Assembly: GCA_020062805.1 (NCBI GenBank)
Contig: JAGUVP010000329.1
Span: 1 to 7,966, forward strand
From: Candidatus Bipolaricaulis sp.
Lineage (GTDB): Bacteria; Bipolaricaulota; Bipolaricaulia; Bipolaricaulales; Bipolaricaulaceae
DNA length: 7,966 bases
Direction: 5' to 3'
Shown here: piece after piece, positions 1 to 5,698 of the stretch
Numbering within the stretch: position 1 is the first letter of the stretch
Layout: every line of letters starts with the position of its first letter
Made by a program: the position numbers and the translations under genes
Notes under the pieces: generated by a model
The model's database searches: none
What the model saw: the letters and a program-made list of their open reading frames with translations, nothing else
What the model was told of the DNA's origin: nothing

Positions 1-87
1 GATGTCGGGATAGGTGGTGATCAGACCTTTGATATCCCAGCTCGCGAGGACGAGGCACTTCGTGGGGGTCACCGCAACGACATCCGC
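1..87 (-). pseudogene. Partial copy of cyclic-nucleotide-binding gene (29 codons)
   Basis: Read on the minus strand, these bases match 3307-3393 exactly. They encode residues 91-119 of the cyclic-nucleotide-binding protein annotated at 3241-3663, starting on the first base of codon 91 (Ala). At position 88 the match stops abruptly. The sequence upstream of the break, in gene sense, does not encode the conserved FGE...RSA phosphate-binding part of the domain. The copy runs off the left edge, so whether its 3' end is intact is unknown. It is either the remnant of a duplicated gene or an assembly join within a repeat. The exact identity argues for a very recent event or an artefact. Confidence 0.6.
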
Positions 88-266
88 CAATCGTGCGGAC
101 CACCCTCGCCGGAACGGTGGCGGCGTTCGCCCGTAAGGGGATCTAGCGTCGGACCGGCCCGGGTTCCTGCTGAGGTGAACCCCAAGTTCGATCTACCAAA
201 GGCAGGTGGCTCGCCACTGCCCTCTACCGAACAGAACTTATCCCTTTTTGCCGGTAAGTCCGGCTT
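88..266. other. Non-coding stretch downstream of the GNAT gene
   Basis: I see no convincing coding sequence here. It lies between the break in the repeat copy and the stop codon of the acetyltransferase. The one structured element is the hairpin at 201-221, annotated separately. Confidence 0.5.
201..221 (-). terminator. Possible weak terminator hairpin after the GNAT gene
   Basis: GGCAG-g-TGG, a four-base loop, then CCA-CTGCC form an eight-pair stem with one bulged base. It lies about 45 bases past the GNAT stop on the minus strand. Read on that strand the hairpin is followed by only three T residues (TTTGG), so it may be a poor intrinsic terminator or just a folded spacer. Confidence 0.3.
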
Positions 267-746
267 CTACAACGGCAGGCGCATGATGGAAAACCCGGGC
301 GCAGTTTCAACTGGGACCCTTTGAAACCCCGCCCGCTCGTAGAACCGAATCGCCGCTGTGTTCTCGTCCTGTACCCCGAGTTCAATGGCGTCGACACGCG
401 AGGAGAACTCGTGCTGCAGTGCCTGCAGGACACGCGTTCCGATCCCCTGACCACGTGCGCCGGAGCACAGGATGATGGCGTGAACGTGCAACGCGCGGTC
501 GCGCTCCTCGATCCAGAGATACCCGACTTCGTCCCCGTCAGCCCGGATGACGCGCACCTCACCGGTGGCCCGATAGACCTGTGCGAACTGCTCGGCAGTC
601 ATCCCCAAGAAGGCCATTGCCCCCTCGGACTGTCCTCCCAGCTGGTCGAGGATCATCCGGAACAGCACATCACGTTCGCTCTCCGTCGGCACTCGGTAGT
701 CCACGATCGGTGCTTCCTCCTTCGGCGACGCCTGCGCTGTCTTCAT
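267..746 (-). CDS. GNAT-family N-acetyltransferase
   Basis: A 159-residue cytoplasmic protein of the Gcn5-related acetyltransferase family, which transfers acetyl from acetyl-CoA to an amine. The substrate cannot be told from sequence. The acetyl-CoA pyrophosphate-binding loop is visible as RGQGIG (residues 98-103), after the beta strand LHVHAIIL (86-93). The second hallmark, NTAAIRFYERAGF (129-141), gives the usual late helix with its conserved Asn and Tyr. The length is normal for a single GNAT domain. I chose the ATG at 746 because the family homology begins soon after it and a candidate promoter lies 40-68 bases upstream. A start 18 bases earlier (ATG at 764) is also possible, and neither has a strong ribosome-binding site. 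The gene appears to stand alone, 175 bases from the DUF1697 gene. Confidence 0.88.
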   Translation of the reverse strand: MKTAQASPKEEAPIVDYRVPTESERDVLFRMILDQLGGQSEGAMAFLGMTAEQFAQVYRATGEVRVIRADGDEVGYLWIEERDRALHVHAIILCSGARGQGIGTRVLQALQHEFSSRVDAIELGVQDENTAAIRFYERAGFQRVPVETAPGFSIMRLPL

Positions 747-785
747 GGAACATCCGCGGCGCATCCTATTGCTATCTGCACAAGC

Positions 786-814
786 ATGGTACGGCGTGTT
801 GCAGTCCGGAACAA
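786..814 (-). promoter_or_regulatory. Candidate sigma70 promoter for the GNAT gene
   Basis: On the minus strand, TTGTTC (809-814) and TACCAT (786-791) are separated by exactly 17 bases. They match the -35 and -10 consensus at 3 and 4 of 6 positions. Transcription would begin near 779, giving a leader of about 33 bases before the ATG at 746. This is inferred from spacing and consensus only. Confidence 0.35.
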
Positions 815-921
815 GAAGTGGCCTTCGTCGGGCCGCCTCCCGCACATCTCAGCCTGTGGGTCTCCTCCGTACGCGGCCGCAGACGTTCTCCCCCTCCACA
901 CCGCGAGGCAGTTGGTCCGTA

Positions 922-1473
922 TCACGCGCATCTGGAAACGAGACGGCGGATCGTCTCCCAACCGCGCGTGGTAACCGGCGTCTTCAACGCGCGTTCGAGC
1001 ACTGGCGTGGGATAGCCGGTCCTCCCGGCGACCCTCTGGGTGACGCTGAATGCATCGCCAGCCACGATCTGGAAGACCGTGCAATCCCCGGTCTTTGACT
1101 CCAGGGGGAGCGCGATCGCGTTGGCGATGGAGGGATCGAAGAAACTGACGAACCGCCCCGCAATCGCCGGCGCATCGTGTTCTGCGAACGGATCACCCCA
1201 GATGAGGTCGCCGAGGTGCTGCAGACTGCGGCAGAAGGCCGGCTCCTGCAACCCGCACCACTCTTGAAGGATCCGACGGGCACGTTGGACCAAGGCCTGG
1301 TGCCGGGATTCATCCCAGACGGAGAAGATCAACGTACCATTGCTGAGGAACGATGCGGCTGTAGCTGCGCCGGCTTGGCGAAACGCGCGCTCGAGTTGGG
1401 CCTTCGTCGGGCCGCCGCGCTGTCCTAGGTTGACGTTCCGGAAGAAGGCGACGTAATCGGTGCCAGACCTCAC
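922..1473 (-). CDS. DUF1697 family protein
   Basis: A 183-residue protein that I recognise as DUF1697, a bacterial family of unknown biochemical function, usually about 170-185 residues. The family pattern is visible: an N-terminal strand YVAFFRNVNLGQRGGP (residues 8-23), a helix KAQLERAFRQAG (24-35), the strand FLSNGTLIFS (42-51) matching the family's 'SGNVVF' segment, and the C-terminal TPVTTRGWETIRRL (165-178) matching its 'TTRNW' motif. The start is GTG at 1473, preceded by a weak purine-rich site (AAGGGA). An in-frame stop about 45 bases upstream limits the choice. No signal peptide or membrane segment is visible, so it is probably cytoplasmic. It is transcribed in the same direction as the GNAT gene, but the 175-base gap argues for separate expression. 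Confidence 0.85.
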   Translation of the reverse strand: MRSGTDYVAFFRNVNLGQRGGPTKAQLERAFRQAGAATAASFLSNGTLIFSVWDESRHQALVQRARRILQEWCGLQEPAFCRSLQHLGDLIWGDPFAEHDAPAIAGRFVSFFDPSIANAIALPLESKTGDCTVFQIVAGDAFSVTQRVAGRTGYPTPVLERALKTPVTTRGWETIRRLVSRCA

Positions 1474-1720
1474 GCGTCCCTTGGCCTCATCCCTACGGCG
1501 CGCCGCTCACGCCCATGCTCCGCTGGTCCATCCTGGAATCCCCCCCCGAACAGGCGCAGGACCTTGAGGACCCCCACGGTGGCTGCTACCGCATACGCTC
1601 CCCGTCTTCGGATGCCCAACTCCCGTCGCCGTTCTGCCGGCTGGGCAGTTCAGCCAAGCCTGAACTTCGGTGCCAAGCACCCCCTTCAGACGTAGCCCCT
1701 CACGGCAGTGCGCGGCCGCC
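1474..1720. other. Spacer between the DUF1697 and HD-domain genes
   Basis: I see no supported gene in these 247 bases. A short minus-strand frame (about 1495-1640) encodes an Arg-rich then hydrophobic peptide (VAATVGVLKVLRLFGG), but it has only a TTG start and no recognisable family. It could be a remnant. Confidence 0.4.
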
Positions 1721-2440
1721 CTACCGAGCTGCACGATCCCGAAGGTCAGGGACGAGCTCGTCGGCGAGCAGGGGCTCCTTCTCCCGCCAGGGGAGTCTCG
1801 TAATGGCTGCATCACCGATGATCGCCTCGAAAAACGCGATCTGAAGATCCACCTGTTCTGCGAACAACCTCTGTCCAGTCGCTGTCTTCAGCGGGCTTCG
1901 CTCACGGTACGTGCGCAACCGCTCTACCCGCTGGCCCAACATGATCGCCATCTTCTGAAGGTCATCGCGCTCAGTCATGCACCACAGCACGACACGAACT
2001 GCACTGAACCGGTCCACATTGTCCGCATCACTCACCACATCGGCGACCGGGGTGGGGGGATGAGAGAACCCCGCCTTGCCGTCCACGTGGATGGCAATCG
2101 CGTAACGGATTGTGTCGCTCTCCTCGCGGGAGAACCCGGCATCGGCGAGCACGGGCCGACTCAGTTCGGCACCGATGCGGCCGTGCTCTCGCCAATCCTC
2201 CTCTTCGCCGCAGTGGAAGTAGGCGATGTCGTGAAGCAGACAGGCGGCCATGCACAGCTCACGGTCGTGCCCCTCAGCCTTGGCGATCAGATCACCATAG
2301 TGGGCAACTCGCTGCGTGTGCTCCCATCGATAACGAGCCGTGAACACGGGATCCCAGTTAATCTGTACGGCAGAACGCCGATATTGGGCTTCCACATGTT
2401 CGGCGATGTGATCCAGTCGGTGACGTCGAACTGCGTCCAT
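1721..2440 (-). CDS. HD-domain phosphohydrolase
   Basis: A 239-residue protein of the HD superfamily, metal-dependent phosphohydrolases that often act on nucleotides or phosphodiesters. The signature is present in order: His41 (WEHTQRV), His70-Asp71 in CLLHDIAYF, His118 in AIAIHVD, and the distal Asp in SDADNVDRF (residues 137-145). All the expected metal ligands are therefore present, and activity is plausible. The substrate is not identifiable, and no sensor or nucleotidyltransferase domain is attached. Residues 155-210 form helices that probably close the fold. The ATG at 2440 is preceded by AAGGGGAG, a good ribosome-binding site. Its gene neighbours are 220-250 bases away on each side, and it is not obviously in an operon. 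A long open frame on the opposite strand is a shadow. Confidence 0.88.
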   Translation of the reverse strand: MDAVRRHRLDHIAEHVEAQYRRSAVQINWDPVFTARYRWEHTQRVAHYGDLIAKAEGHDRELCMAACLLHDIAYFHCGEEEDWREHGRIGAELSRPVLADAGFSREESDTIRYAIAIHVDGKAGFSHPPTPVADVVSDADNVDRFSAVRVVLWCMTERDDLQKMAIMLGQRVERLRTYRERSPLKTATGQRLFAEQVDLQIAFFEAIIGDAAITRLPWREKEPLLADELVPDLRDRAAR

Positions 2441-2489
2441 CGTCAGTTCTCCCCTTTTCTATCGTCAATCCGTGTGTGTACCCCTCCTC

Positions 2490-2514
2490 GCCGTTGGGCA
2501 TGCTACCCAGCGGC
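2490..2514. other. Strong hairpin upstream of the HD-domain gene
   Basis: GCCGTTGGG and CCCAGCGGC form a nine-pair stem (one G-T wobble) around a seven-base loop, CATGCTA. There is no T-run on either side, so it does not look like a classical terminator. It sits 50-74 bases upstream of the HD gene start and 150 bases before the plus-strand gene at 2664. It could be a leader structure, an operator for a dimeric protein, or incidental. The rest of 2441-2663 holds nothing that I recognise. Confidence 0.45.
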
Positions 2515-2663
2515 AGCAGCCCCCTCAACTTTGACGGCGAGAAGTCGGTGCGCCCAGCGAACAGCGGAAAACGCCCCACCTTCCGCGCTCAGCCGCCCCT
2601 TCGACGAGCGAAGCCCTCCCCCCTTTCTTCGCGCCGGGAGCCGACGCAGAAAACATTGACCCC

Positions 2664-2975
2664 GTGGAGCACGGGCACTCGCCGCACTTCCCGCACATGG
2701 TCGTAGGCTTGCTGCAGATCAGCGAATGGAACGCAGCCGTTGCCGCGCTAGCTCACGAGCTACACCATGCGGGGTTCTACACCTGTATCGCGGATCCACC
2801 TCCCGGGAGAGAGGCGGTCACCCAGGCTTGGGACCTCCTGGCATCCTTGATTGCGGAAGGGAGCGCCCAGGTGCTGGTTGACCGTCGTCCGTGCTTCGCC
2901 CTGGAGAACGACTTCCAAGCCATCAACCGAGCTATGGAAGAAGCCTTTCTCGGCCCGGTCCCTTTCAGTACATAG
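2664..2975 (+). CDS. Hypothetical protein, 103 residues
   Basis: I do not recognise this protein. It is a soluble, His- and Ala-rich small protein with helical segments: WNAAVAALAHELHHAGFY (residues 22-39), EAVTQAWDLLASLIAEG (49-65) and the C-terminal AINRAMEEAFLG (86-97), with a strand AQVLVD between. The third codon positions are mostly G or C, as in its neighbours, which supports real coding. The weak point is the start: GTG at 2664 or ATG at 2697, neither with a convincing ribosome-binding site. The frame is also open upstream. It is the only plus-strand gene in the left half. HELHH is not enough to claim a metalloprotease. Confidence 0.5.
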   Translation: MEHGHSPHFPHMVVGLLQISEWNAAVAALAHELHHAGFYTCIADPPPGREAVTQAWDLLASLIAEGSAQVLVDRRPCFALENDFQAINRAMEEAFLGPVPFST

Positions 2976-3213
2976 GCAGCGCAGCTCGACGCGCTGGTCG
3001 CGTGGCCGGCAGCCCGCGTTGTACCGGGTGGGATGCCACCTGATCACCTGTCACGTAGCGTCGTACGGCCAGCTTTGGGTGGTAGAACACCTCCCGTGCT
3101 GCTCGTTGCCTACCACAGGACTGGATCGAACAACCCGGCTGTCCCCCGGCCCCACCGTCCAGGAAAGGGCCGCTCAAATCGAGGCGGACTGTCCCTGCGT
3201 CAGCAACGCGGAG
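2976..3213. other. Spacer without a supported gene
   Basis: Short open frames exist on both strands, but none has a recognisable domain or a good start site. An inverted repeat (GTGGTAG at 3079-3085, CTACCAC at 3110-3116) has a 24-base loop, too long to mean much by itself. Confidence 0.4.
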
Positions 3214-3243
3214 CAAAGATAGCGGGCCCTACGTGGGTCGCTA
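3214..3243 (-). terminator. Candidate terminator overlapping the stop codon of the cyclic-nucleotide-binding gene
   Basis: On the minus strand, TAGCG, CCC, the loop ACGTA, GGG and CGCTA form a two-part stem of eight pairs with a small internal bulge, followed by TCTTTG. The first TAG is the stop codon of the gene. The T-tract is short and interrupted, so the call is tentative. Confidence 0.4.
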
Positions 3244-3663
3244 CTCCGAGAGGGCCATGCTCGTCTGGCGCAGGCGGCGGGTGAGCTCCCCGATGATCTC
3301 GTGGGCGATGTCGGGATAGGTGGTGATCAGACCTTTGATATCCCAGCTCGCGAGGACGAGGCACTTCGTGGGGGTCACCGCAACGACATCCGCTGACCGC
3401 GGCTGGCCGTCGAGCACGGCCATCTCCCCGAAGAACTGGCCGGACCCGAGGCGCGAGACGACCTTCGTCCCCCTGCGTACCTCAACCTGGCCTTCGAGGA
3501 TGAGGAAGAAACCGACCTTGCTGCGGTCGCCTTCCTTGACGATGGGTGTCCCAGATTCGAACTCCATCTCCTTCGCCGTCTTGGCGACGGCTTGAAGGTG
3601 CTTGTCGTTGAACGACGAGAACAACGGGACATCCTTCAGCATCTCGGCTACGCTCTTGGCCAT
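3241..3663 (-). CDS. Stand-alone cyclic-nucleotide-binding domain protein
   Basis: A 140-residue protein made of a single cNMP-binding beta-barrel domain of the CAP_ED type. The N-terminal part (LKDVPLFSSFNDKHLQAVAK, residues 9-28) and the GDRSKVGFFLILEGQVEV strands (45-62) are typical. The phosphate-binding cassette is complete: FGEMAVLDGQPRSA (78-91), with Gly79, Glu80, Arg89, Ser90 and Ala91 as in proteins that bind cAMP or cGMP. There is no helix-turn-helix, kinase or channel domain, so any output must go through a partner protein. The ATG at 3663 is preceded by AGGAGGG six bases away, which decides the start over an upstream in-frame ATG. A promoter lies at 3699-3727. An 87-base part of the gene is repeated at the left edge of the window. 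Confidence 0.9.
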   Translation of the reverse strand: MAKSVAEMLKDVPLFSSFNDKHLQAVAKTAKEMEFESGTPIVKEGDRSKVGFFLILEGQVEVRRGTKVVSRLGSGQFFGEMAVLDGQPRSADVVAVTPTKCLVLASWDIKGLITTYPDIAHEIIGELTRRLRQTSMALSE

Positions 3664-3698
3664 CGGGCTCCCTCCTGTTCGCATTTGGGTCGCTGGCG

Positions 3699-3727
3699 AT
3701 CATAGCGTTCCCCGTTCGCACACACAA
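3699..3727 (-). promoter_or_regulatory. Promoter of the cyclic-nucleotide-binding gene
   Basis: On the minus strand, TTGTGT (3722-3727) and TATGAT (3699-3704) are 17 bases apart. The -10 matches consensus at five of six positions. Transcription would start near 3692, leaving a 28-base leader that contains the strong ribosome-binding site. This is the best-looking promoter in the window. Confidence 0.6.
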
Positions 3728-3779
3728 GAGCCGTGCGTTGCCCGGCGCAGCCGAGCTACTGTGGGGCAGTGCCCTGTGG

Positions 3780-3808
3780 TTGAGGGGATCGGGGAGCGCG
3801 GCTAAGAT
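3780..3808 (+). promoter_or_regulatory. Promoter of tRNA-Ile
   Basis: TTGAGG (3780-3785) and TAAGAT (3803-3808) are separated by 17 bases, each matching consensus at four of six positions. The predicted start, near 3815, is only a few bases before the mature tRNA at 3819. The G+C-rich bases just after the -10 fit a stable-RNA promoter. Confidence 0.55.
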
Positions 3809-3818
3809 CCAGCTCTGC

Positions 3819-3895
3819 GGGTCCGTAGCTCAGGTGGTTAGAGCGCGCGCCTGATAAGCGCGAGGTCCCTGGTTCGAGTCCAGGCGGGCCCACCA
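3819..3895 (+). tRNA. tRNA-Ile (anticodon GAT)
   Basis: A complete 77-base cloverleaf with an encoded CCA end. The acceptor stem GGGTCCG (3819-3825) pairs with CGGGCCC (3885-3891), with one G-T pair, followed by A and CCA. The D arm is GCTC-AGGTGGTTA-GAGC. The anticodon arm is CGCGC-CTGATAA-GCGCG with anticodon GAT, reading ATC and ATT. The variable loop is AGGTC, and the T arm is CCTGG-TTCGAGT-CCAGG. It stands alone, not in an rRNA spacer. I found no second copy of its 3' end within the window that would mark an integrated element. Confidence 0.97.
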
Positions 3896-4186
3896 GTAGC
3901 GCAGTACCGCCCCTTCTCCCCCTTCCGAAGAGAGCGTTCGCTTTGCCGAGCGGTGAACCCGCTCCCAGCACATCGAGAGACCATCCGACGAGCACCTGCC
4001 CTGTCCTCCACCGCGGCCCGGCGCGGACACCCCCGTTCCCGTAGTCTGACGGGGCTCCCTCGGGGGGTTGATCTCCAGCGCGGAGCGCGAACGGCTCCAT
4101 TCTGCCAGCATCTCCTCCTCCGCTCCCGTCCACGAGGCGTCTGCCTGAATCAGGACAGCGGATCCAAGTTCATCCCTTTTCCGGAC
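3896..4186. other. Gene-free stretch after the tRNA
   Basis: About 290 bases with no supported gene. Open frames on the minus strand here run through the tRNA and give the familiar artefactual peptide that antisense tRNA sequence produces. A six-pair inverted repeat (CCCCGT ... ACGGGG, around 4030-4055) lacks a T-run. Confidence 0.5.
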
Positions 4187-4215
4187 TTGATCGGGTAGTT
4201 TCGCAATGTTATTGT
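4187..4215 (+). promoter_or_regulatory. Candidate promoter of the right-hand gene series
   Basis: TTGATC (4187-4192) and TATTGT (4210-4215) are 17 bases apart, each with four of six consensus matches, in a locally AT-rich patch. Transcription would start near 4222, almost at the ATG at 4224, so the first gene would be read from a nearly leaderless message. No other clear promoter is visible before the gene at 4518. Confidence 0.4.
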
Positions 4216-4223
4216 GCTGTTAC

Positions 4224-4421
4224 ATGAAAGAGGAACCACCCGGGGAAGCGCACCGGCCGGCTGCGGGCCGCGCCGGGAACACGCCGGGCGAGTACTGGCT
4301 CACCGCTCCCAAGGAGCTTGCCGAGTGTGGGGGTGGCTCCCGGGTAACGCTGATGGAGGTCCGGCGCGTCGGGAGGCACGTTGAGCTGCGCCGGAGGGAG
4401 GATGCGGGCGGCGATCCTTGA
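4224..4421 (+). CDS. Small AbrB-like protein (copy 1)
   Basis: A 65-residue protein. Its C-terminal part resembles a SpoVT-AbrB swapped-hairpin domain, the DNA-binding fold of AbrB regulators and VapB-type antitoxins. TAPKELAE (residues 27-34) corresponds to the family's 'lPkelre' segment, and the strands RVTLMEV (40-46) and GRHVELRRRE (50-59) correspond to the following hairpin. Compared with copy 3 (6898-7032), it lacks about three residues between these parts. The first 26 residues are Pro/Gly/Ala-rich and may not be conserved. The ATG at 4224 or the in-frame ATG at 4206 could be the start, and the former fits the candidate promoter better. Its end overlaps the 39-residue frame at 4402, and the PKD lipoprotein follows. 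Being an AbrB relative is an inference from short motifs. Confidence 0.5.
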   Translation: MKEEPPGEAHRPAAGRAGNTPGEYWLTAPKELAECGGGSRVTLMEVRRVGRHVELRRREDAGGDP

Positions 4422-4521
4422 CCGGGTGGAGCCCCTCGCCCTGGACGTTGAGGCGCTTCGGGGCGAGGAGGTTGCCTGGAGGCTTAACGGGAAGCGTGGC
4501 GAGGGAAGGAGGACACGATGA
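4402..4521 (+). CDS. Small 39-residue ORF coupled to the lipoprotein gene
   Basis: I do not recognise this product. The ATG at 4402 lies within the end of the AbrB-like gene, with GGAGGGAGG directly upstream as a ribosome-binding site. The frame ends in TGA overlapping the ATG of the lipoprotein gene (ATGA, 4518-4521), an arrangement typical of translational coupling. The peptide begins with a likely helix, MRAAILDRVEPLALDVEAL, and ends in a basic tail, GKRGEGRRTR. The overlaps at both ends are the main evidence. Length alone gives little support. Confidence 0.4.
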   Translation: MRAAILDRVEPLALDVEALRGEEVAWRLNGKRGEGRRTR

Positions 4522-5465
4522 AGCGAAAGGTGGACACAGTTCTTCTCCTGGGCCTGTCTATGATCCTCTTAGGTCTAGCAGGGTGCGCCGACCTCACCCC
4601 CACTGGGCACACGGTTCCCATACCGAACATCCCTTCGGGTCCGTCCTCTGGTGAAGTAGGGCAGTCCCTGACCTACTCGACAGGGGGTTCAAGCTGCAAC
4701 CAGGGGCATTCGGTCCAGTATCTGTTCGATTGGGGCGATGGAACATCCTCCGCGTGGAGTTCCTCGACAACCGCTAGTAAGACCTGGAATAGCACGGGGA
4801 CCTACCAGGTGAAAGCCCAAACACGGTGTGAAGCGGACCCGTCGGTGGTAAGCGCCTGGTCGTCGGCCAGGTCTGTGTCGGTGACAGCCCCTCCTCCCGC
4901 CCCTATCAGATTCTCGGGCAGAGGAGACACAGTCACGGATACGTTCCATTTAACTGAGGGGCTGGCCACGTTCGAGTTCCGACATACTGGCCGGAGCAAC
5001 TTCATCGTGTGGCTCTACGATACCGGGGGCAACCGCGTAGACCTTCTCGTCAACGTCATCGGGTCATATTCAGGCACTGCGGTGGTGGGTGTGCGAGCCG
5101 GTGCCTTGTGGGGCGCGAAGCCGGGACTCCATCTGCTTGAGGTCAAAGCCGATGGGGCTTGGGATGTCACGATTCGCCAGCCGCGTCACACAAGCGGCGC
5201 GGGCCTACCCTGGGAGGCGCGGGGCACTGGTGACTCGGTGAGCTCCCCTTTTGTGCTGCCCGCCGGGACCATCGAATTCACGTTCCAGCACACTGGCAGG
5301 TCTAACTTCATCGTGTGGCTATACGCAGCGGACGGCAGGCGCGTGGATCTCTTGGTGAACGTGATCGGCGCGTACAGTGGCTCTAAGGTTGTCGGTGTGC
5401 GAGGGGTCCATGTTCTGGCGATCTCTGCGGACGGCCAATGGAGCGTGGTTGCGCGACAGCGCTAG
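4518..5465 (+). CDS. PKD-domain lipoprotein with two copies of an unrecognised beta domain
   Basis: A 315-residue exported lipoprotein. The signal peptide (KRKVD, then VLLLGLSMILLGL) ends in the lipobox LAGC with Cys23 as the lipidated residue. Residues about 45-122 form a PKD-type beta-sandwich, marked by FDWGDGTSS (70-78) and the later GTYQVKAQTRC strand. A Pro-rich linker (124-129) leads to two related domains, 130-220 and 231-315. They share HTGRSNFIVWLY (156-167, 258-269) and RVDLLVNVIG (173-182, 275-284), both offset by 102 residues. PKD modules usually bind carbohydrate or protein at the cell surface. The repeated domain is loosely like pre-peptidase C-terminal domains, but I cannot assign it. 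The ATG at 4518 has AAGGAGG five bases upstream. Confidence 0.85.
   Translation: MKRKVDTVLLLGLSMILLGLAGCADLTPTGHTVPIPNIPSGPSSGEVGQSLTYSTGGSSCNQGHSVQYLFDWGDGTSSAWSSSTTASKTWNSTGTYQVKAQTRCEADPSVVSAWSSARSVSVTAPPPAPIRFSGRGDTVTDTFHLTEGLATFEFRHTGRSNFIVWLYDTGGNRVDLLVNVIGSYSGTAVVGVRAGALWGAKPGLHLLEVKADGAWDVTIRQPRHTSGAGLPWEARGTGDSVSSPFVLPAGTIEFTFQHTGRSNFIVWLYAADGRRVDLLVNVIGAYSGSKVVGVRGVHVLAISADGQWSVVARQR
4905..5462 (+). repeat. Tandem domain duplication inside the lipoprotein gene
   Basis: The two halves, 4905-5177 and 5208-5462, encode the paired domains. In the two blocks that are identical in protein (22 codons), 11 codons differ between copies by synonymous change. The duplication is therefore old at DNA level while the protein core has been held constant. 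Confidence 0.75.
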
Positions 5466-5561
5466 CTTGAGCTGGTCGCTGGCGGAGGCGAGTAACGGCC
5501 CTGGTCGAGGCCCTCCGGCGCCCGGCCAAGGGTCCCGAGTCGTCCTCGGAGGAGGGGAAGC

Positions 5562-5698
5562 GTGAGAGAAGCCCCGGCCAAACAGTCACAGTTGCCCTCC
5601 GCGGCCAGGGCGACGTGGTGGTGTTCGTGCGCCGGGGACGGCACGCGGAACTCCACAAGCGGGACCGGGGGAGTGACGTATACAAGGAGGGAACGTGA
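5562..5698 (+). pseudogene. AbrB-like small gene (copy 2), frame-shifted
   Basis: A good ribosome-binding site (GGAGGAGGGG) precedes GTG at 5562, which reads MREAP and then leaves the homologous frame. The continuing frame encodes VTVALRGQGDVVVFVRRG and RHAELHKRDRG, clearly related to the AbrB-like copies at 4224 and 6898. Adding one C to the CCCC run at 5572-5575 would join them as MREAPGQTVTVALRG. The joined frame ends in TGA within the GTGA that starts the next gene (5695), as expected for an intact coupled pair. This is either a recent frameshift mutation, a sequencing or assembly error in the C-run, or length variation of that run. The shorter PKEL part of the domain is missing, so it may be degenerate anyway. 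Confidence 0.5.

Noticed and set aside
747..845. N-terminal extension of the GNAT protein by 33 residues
   Set aside because: It would cross the predicted promoter and encodes Arg/Cys-rich sequence unlike GNAT N-termini. The ATG at 746 is preferred.
321..974. 217-codon plus-strand frame opposite the acetyltransferase
   Set aside because: The GNAT motifs on the minus strand are clear. This frame has no family features and ends in arbitrary sequence.
1670..2659. 329-codon plus-strand open frame
   Set aside because: It lies opposite the HD-domain gene, whose metal-binding motifs are intact. The plus-strand translation has no recognisable domain, and high GC makes long shadows common.
3079..3116. 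Inverted repeat GTGGTAG ... CTACCAC as a possible attC or terminator
   Set aside because: The 24-base loop is long, the core bases do not match attC, and no T-run follows.
2964..3216. Minus-strand 83-codon frame between the 103-residue gene and the cyclic-nucleotide-binding gene
   Set aside because: It has no domain, no good start site and low-complexity Arg/Ala/Gly content typical of GC-rich shadows.
1..3240. Integron cassette array (same-strand small genes with regular gaps)
   Set aside because: I looked for attC-type sites (GTTRRRY with RYYYAAC partners) between the genes and found none, and there is no integrase gene.
3756..4133. Minus-strand open frames encoding WARLDSNQGPRAYQARALTT or GPPGLEPGTSRLSG
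   Set aside because: This is the known artefact from translating the antisense of a tRNA gene. The tRNA-Ile cloverleaf explains it fully.
5562..5600. Programmed -1 frameshifting in AbrB-like copy 2
   Set aside because: No X-XXY-YYZ slippery heptamer in the zero frame. A one-base indel in the C-run explains it more simply.
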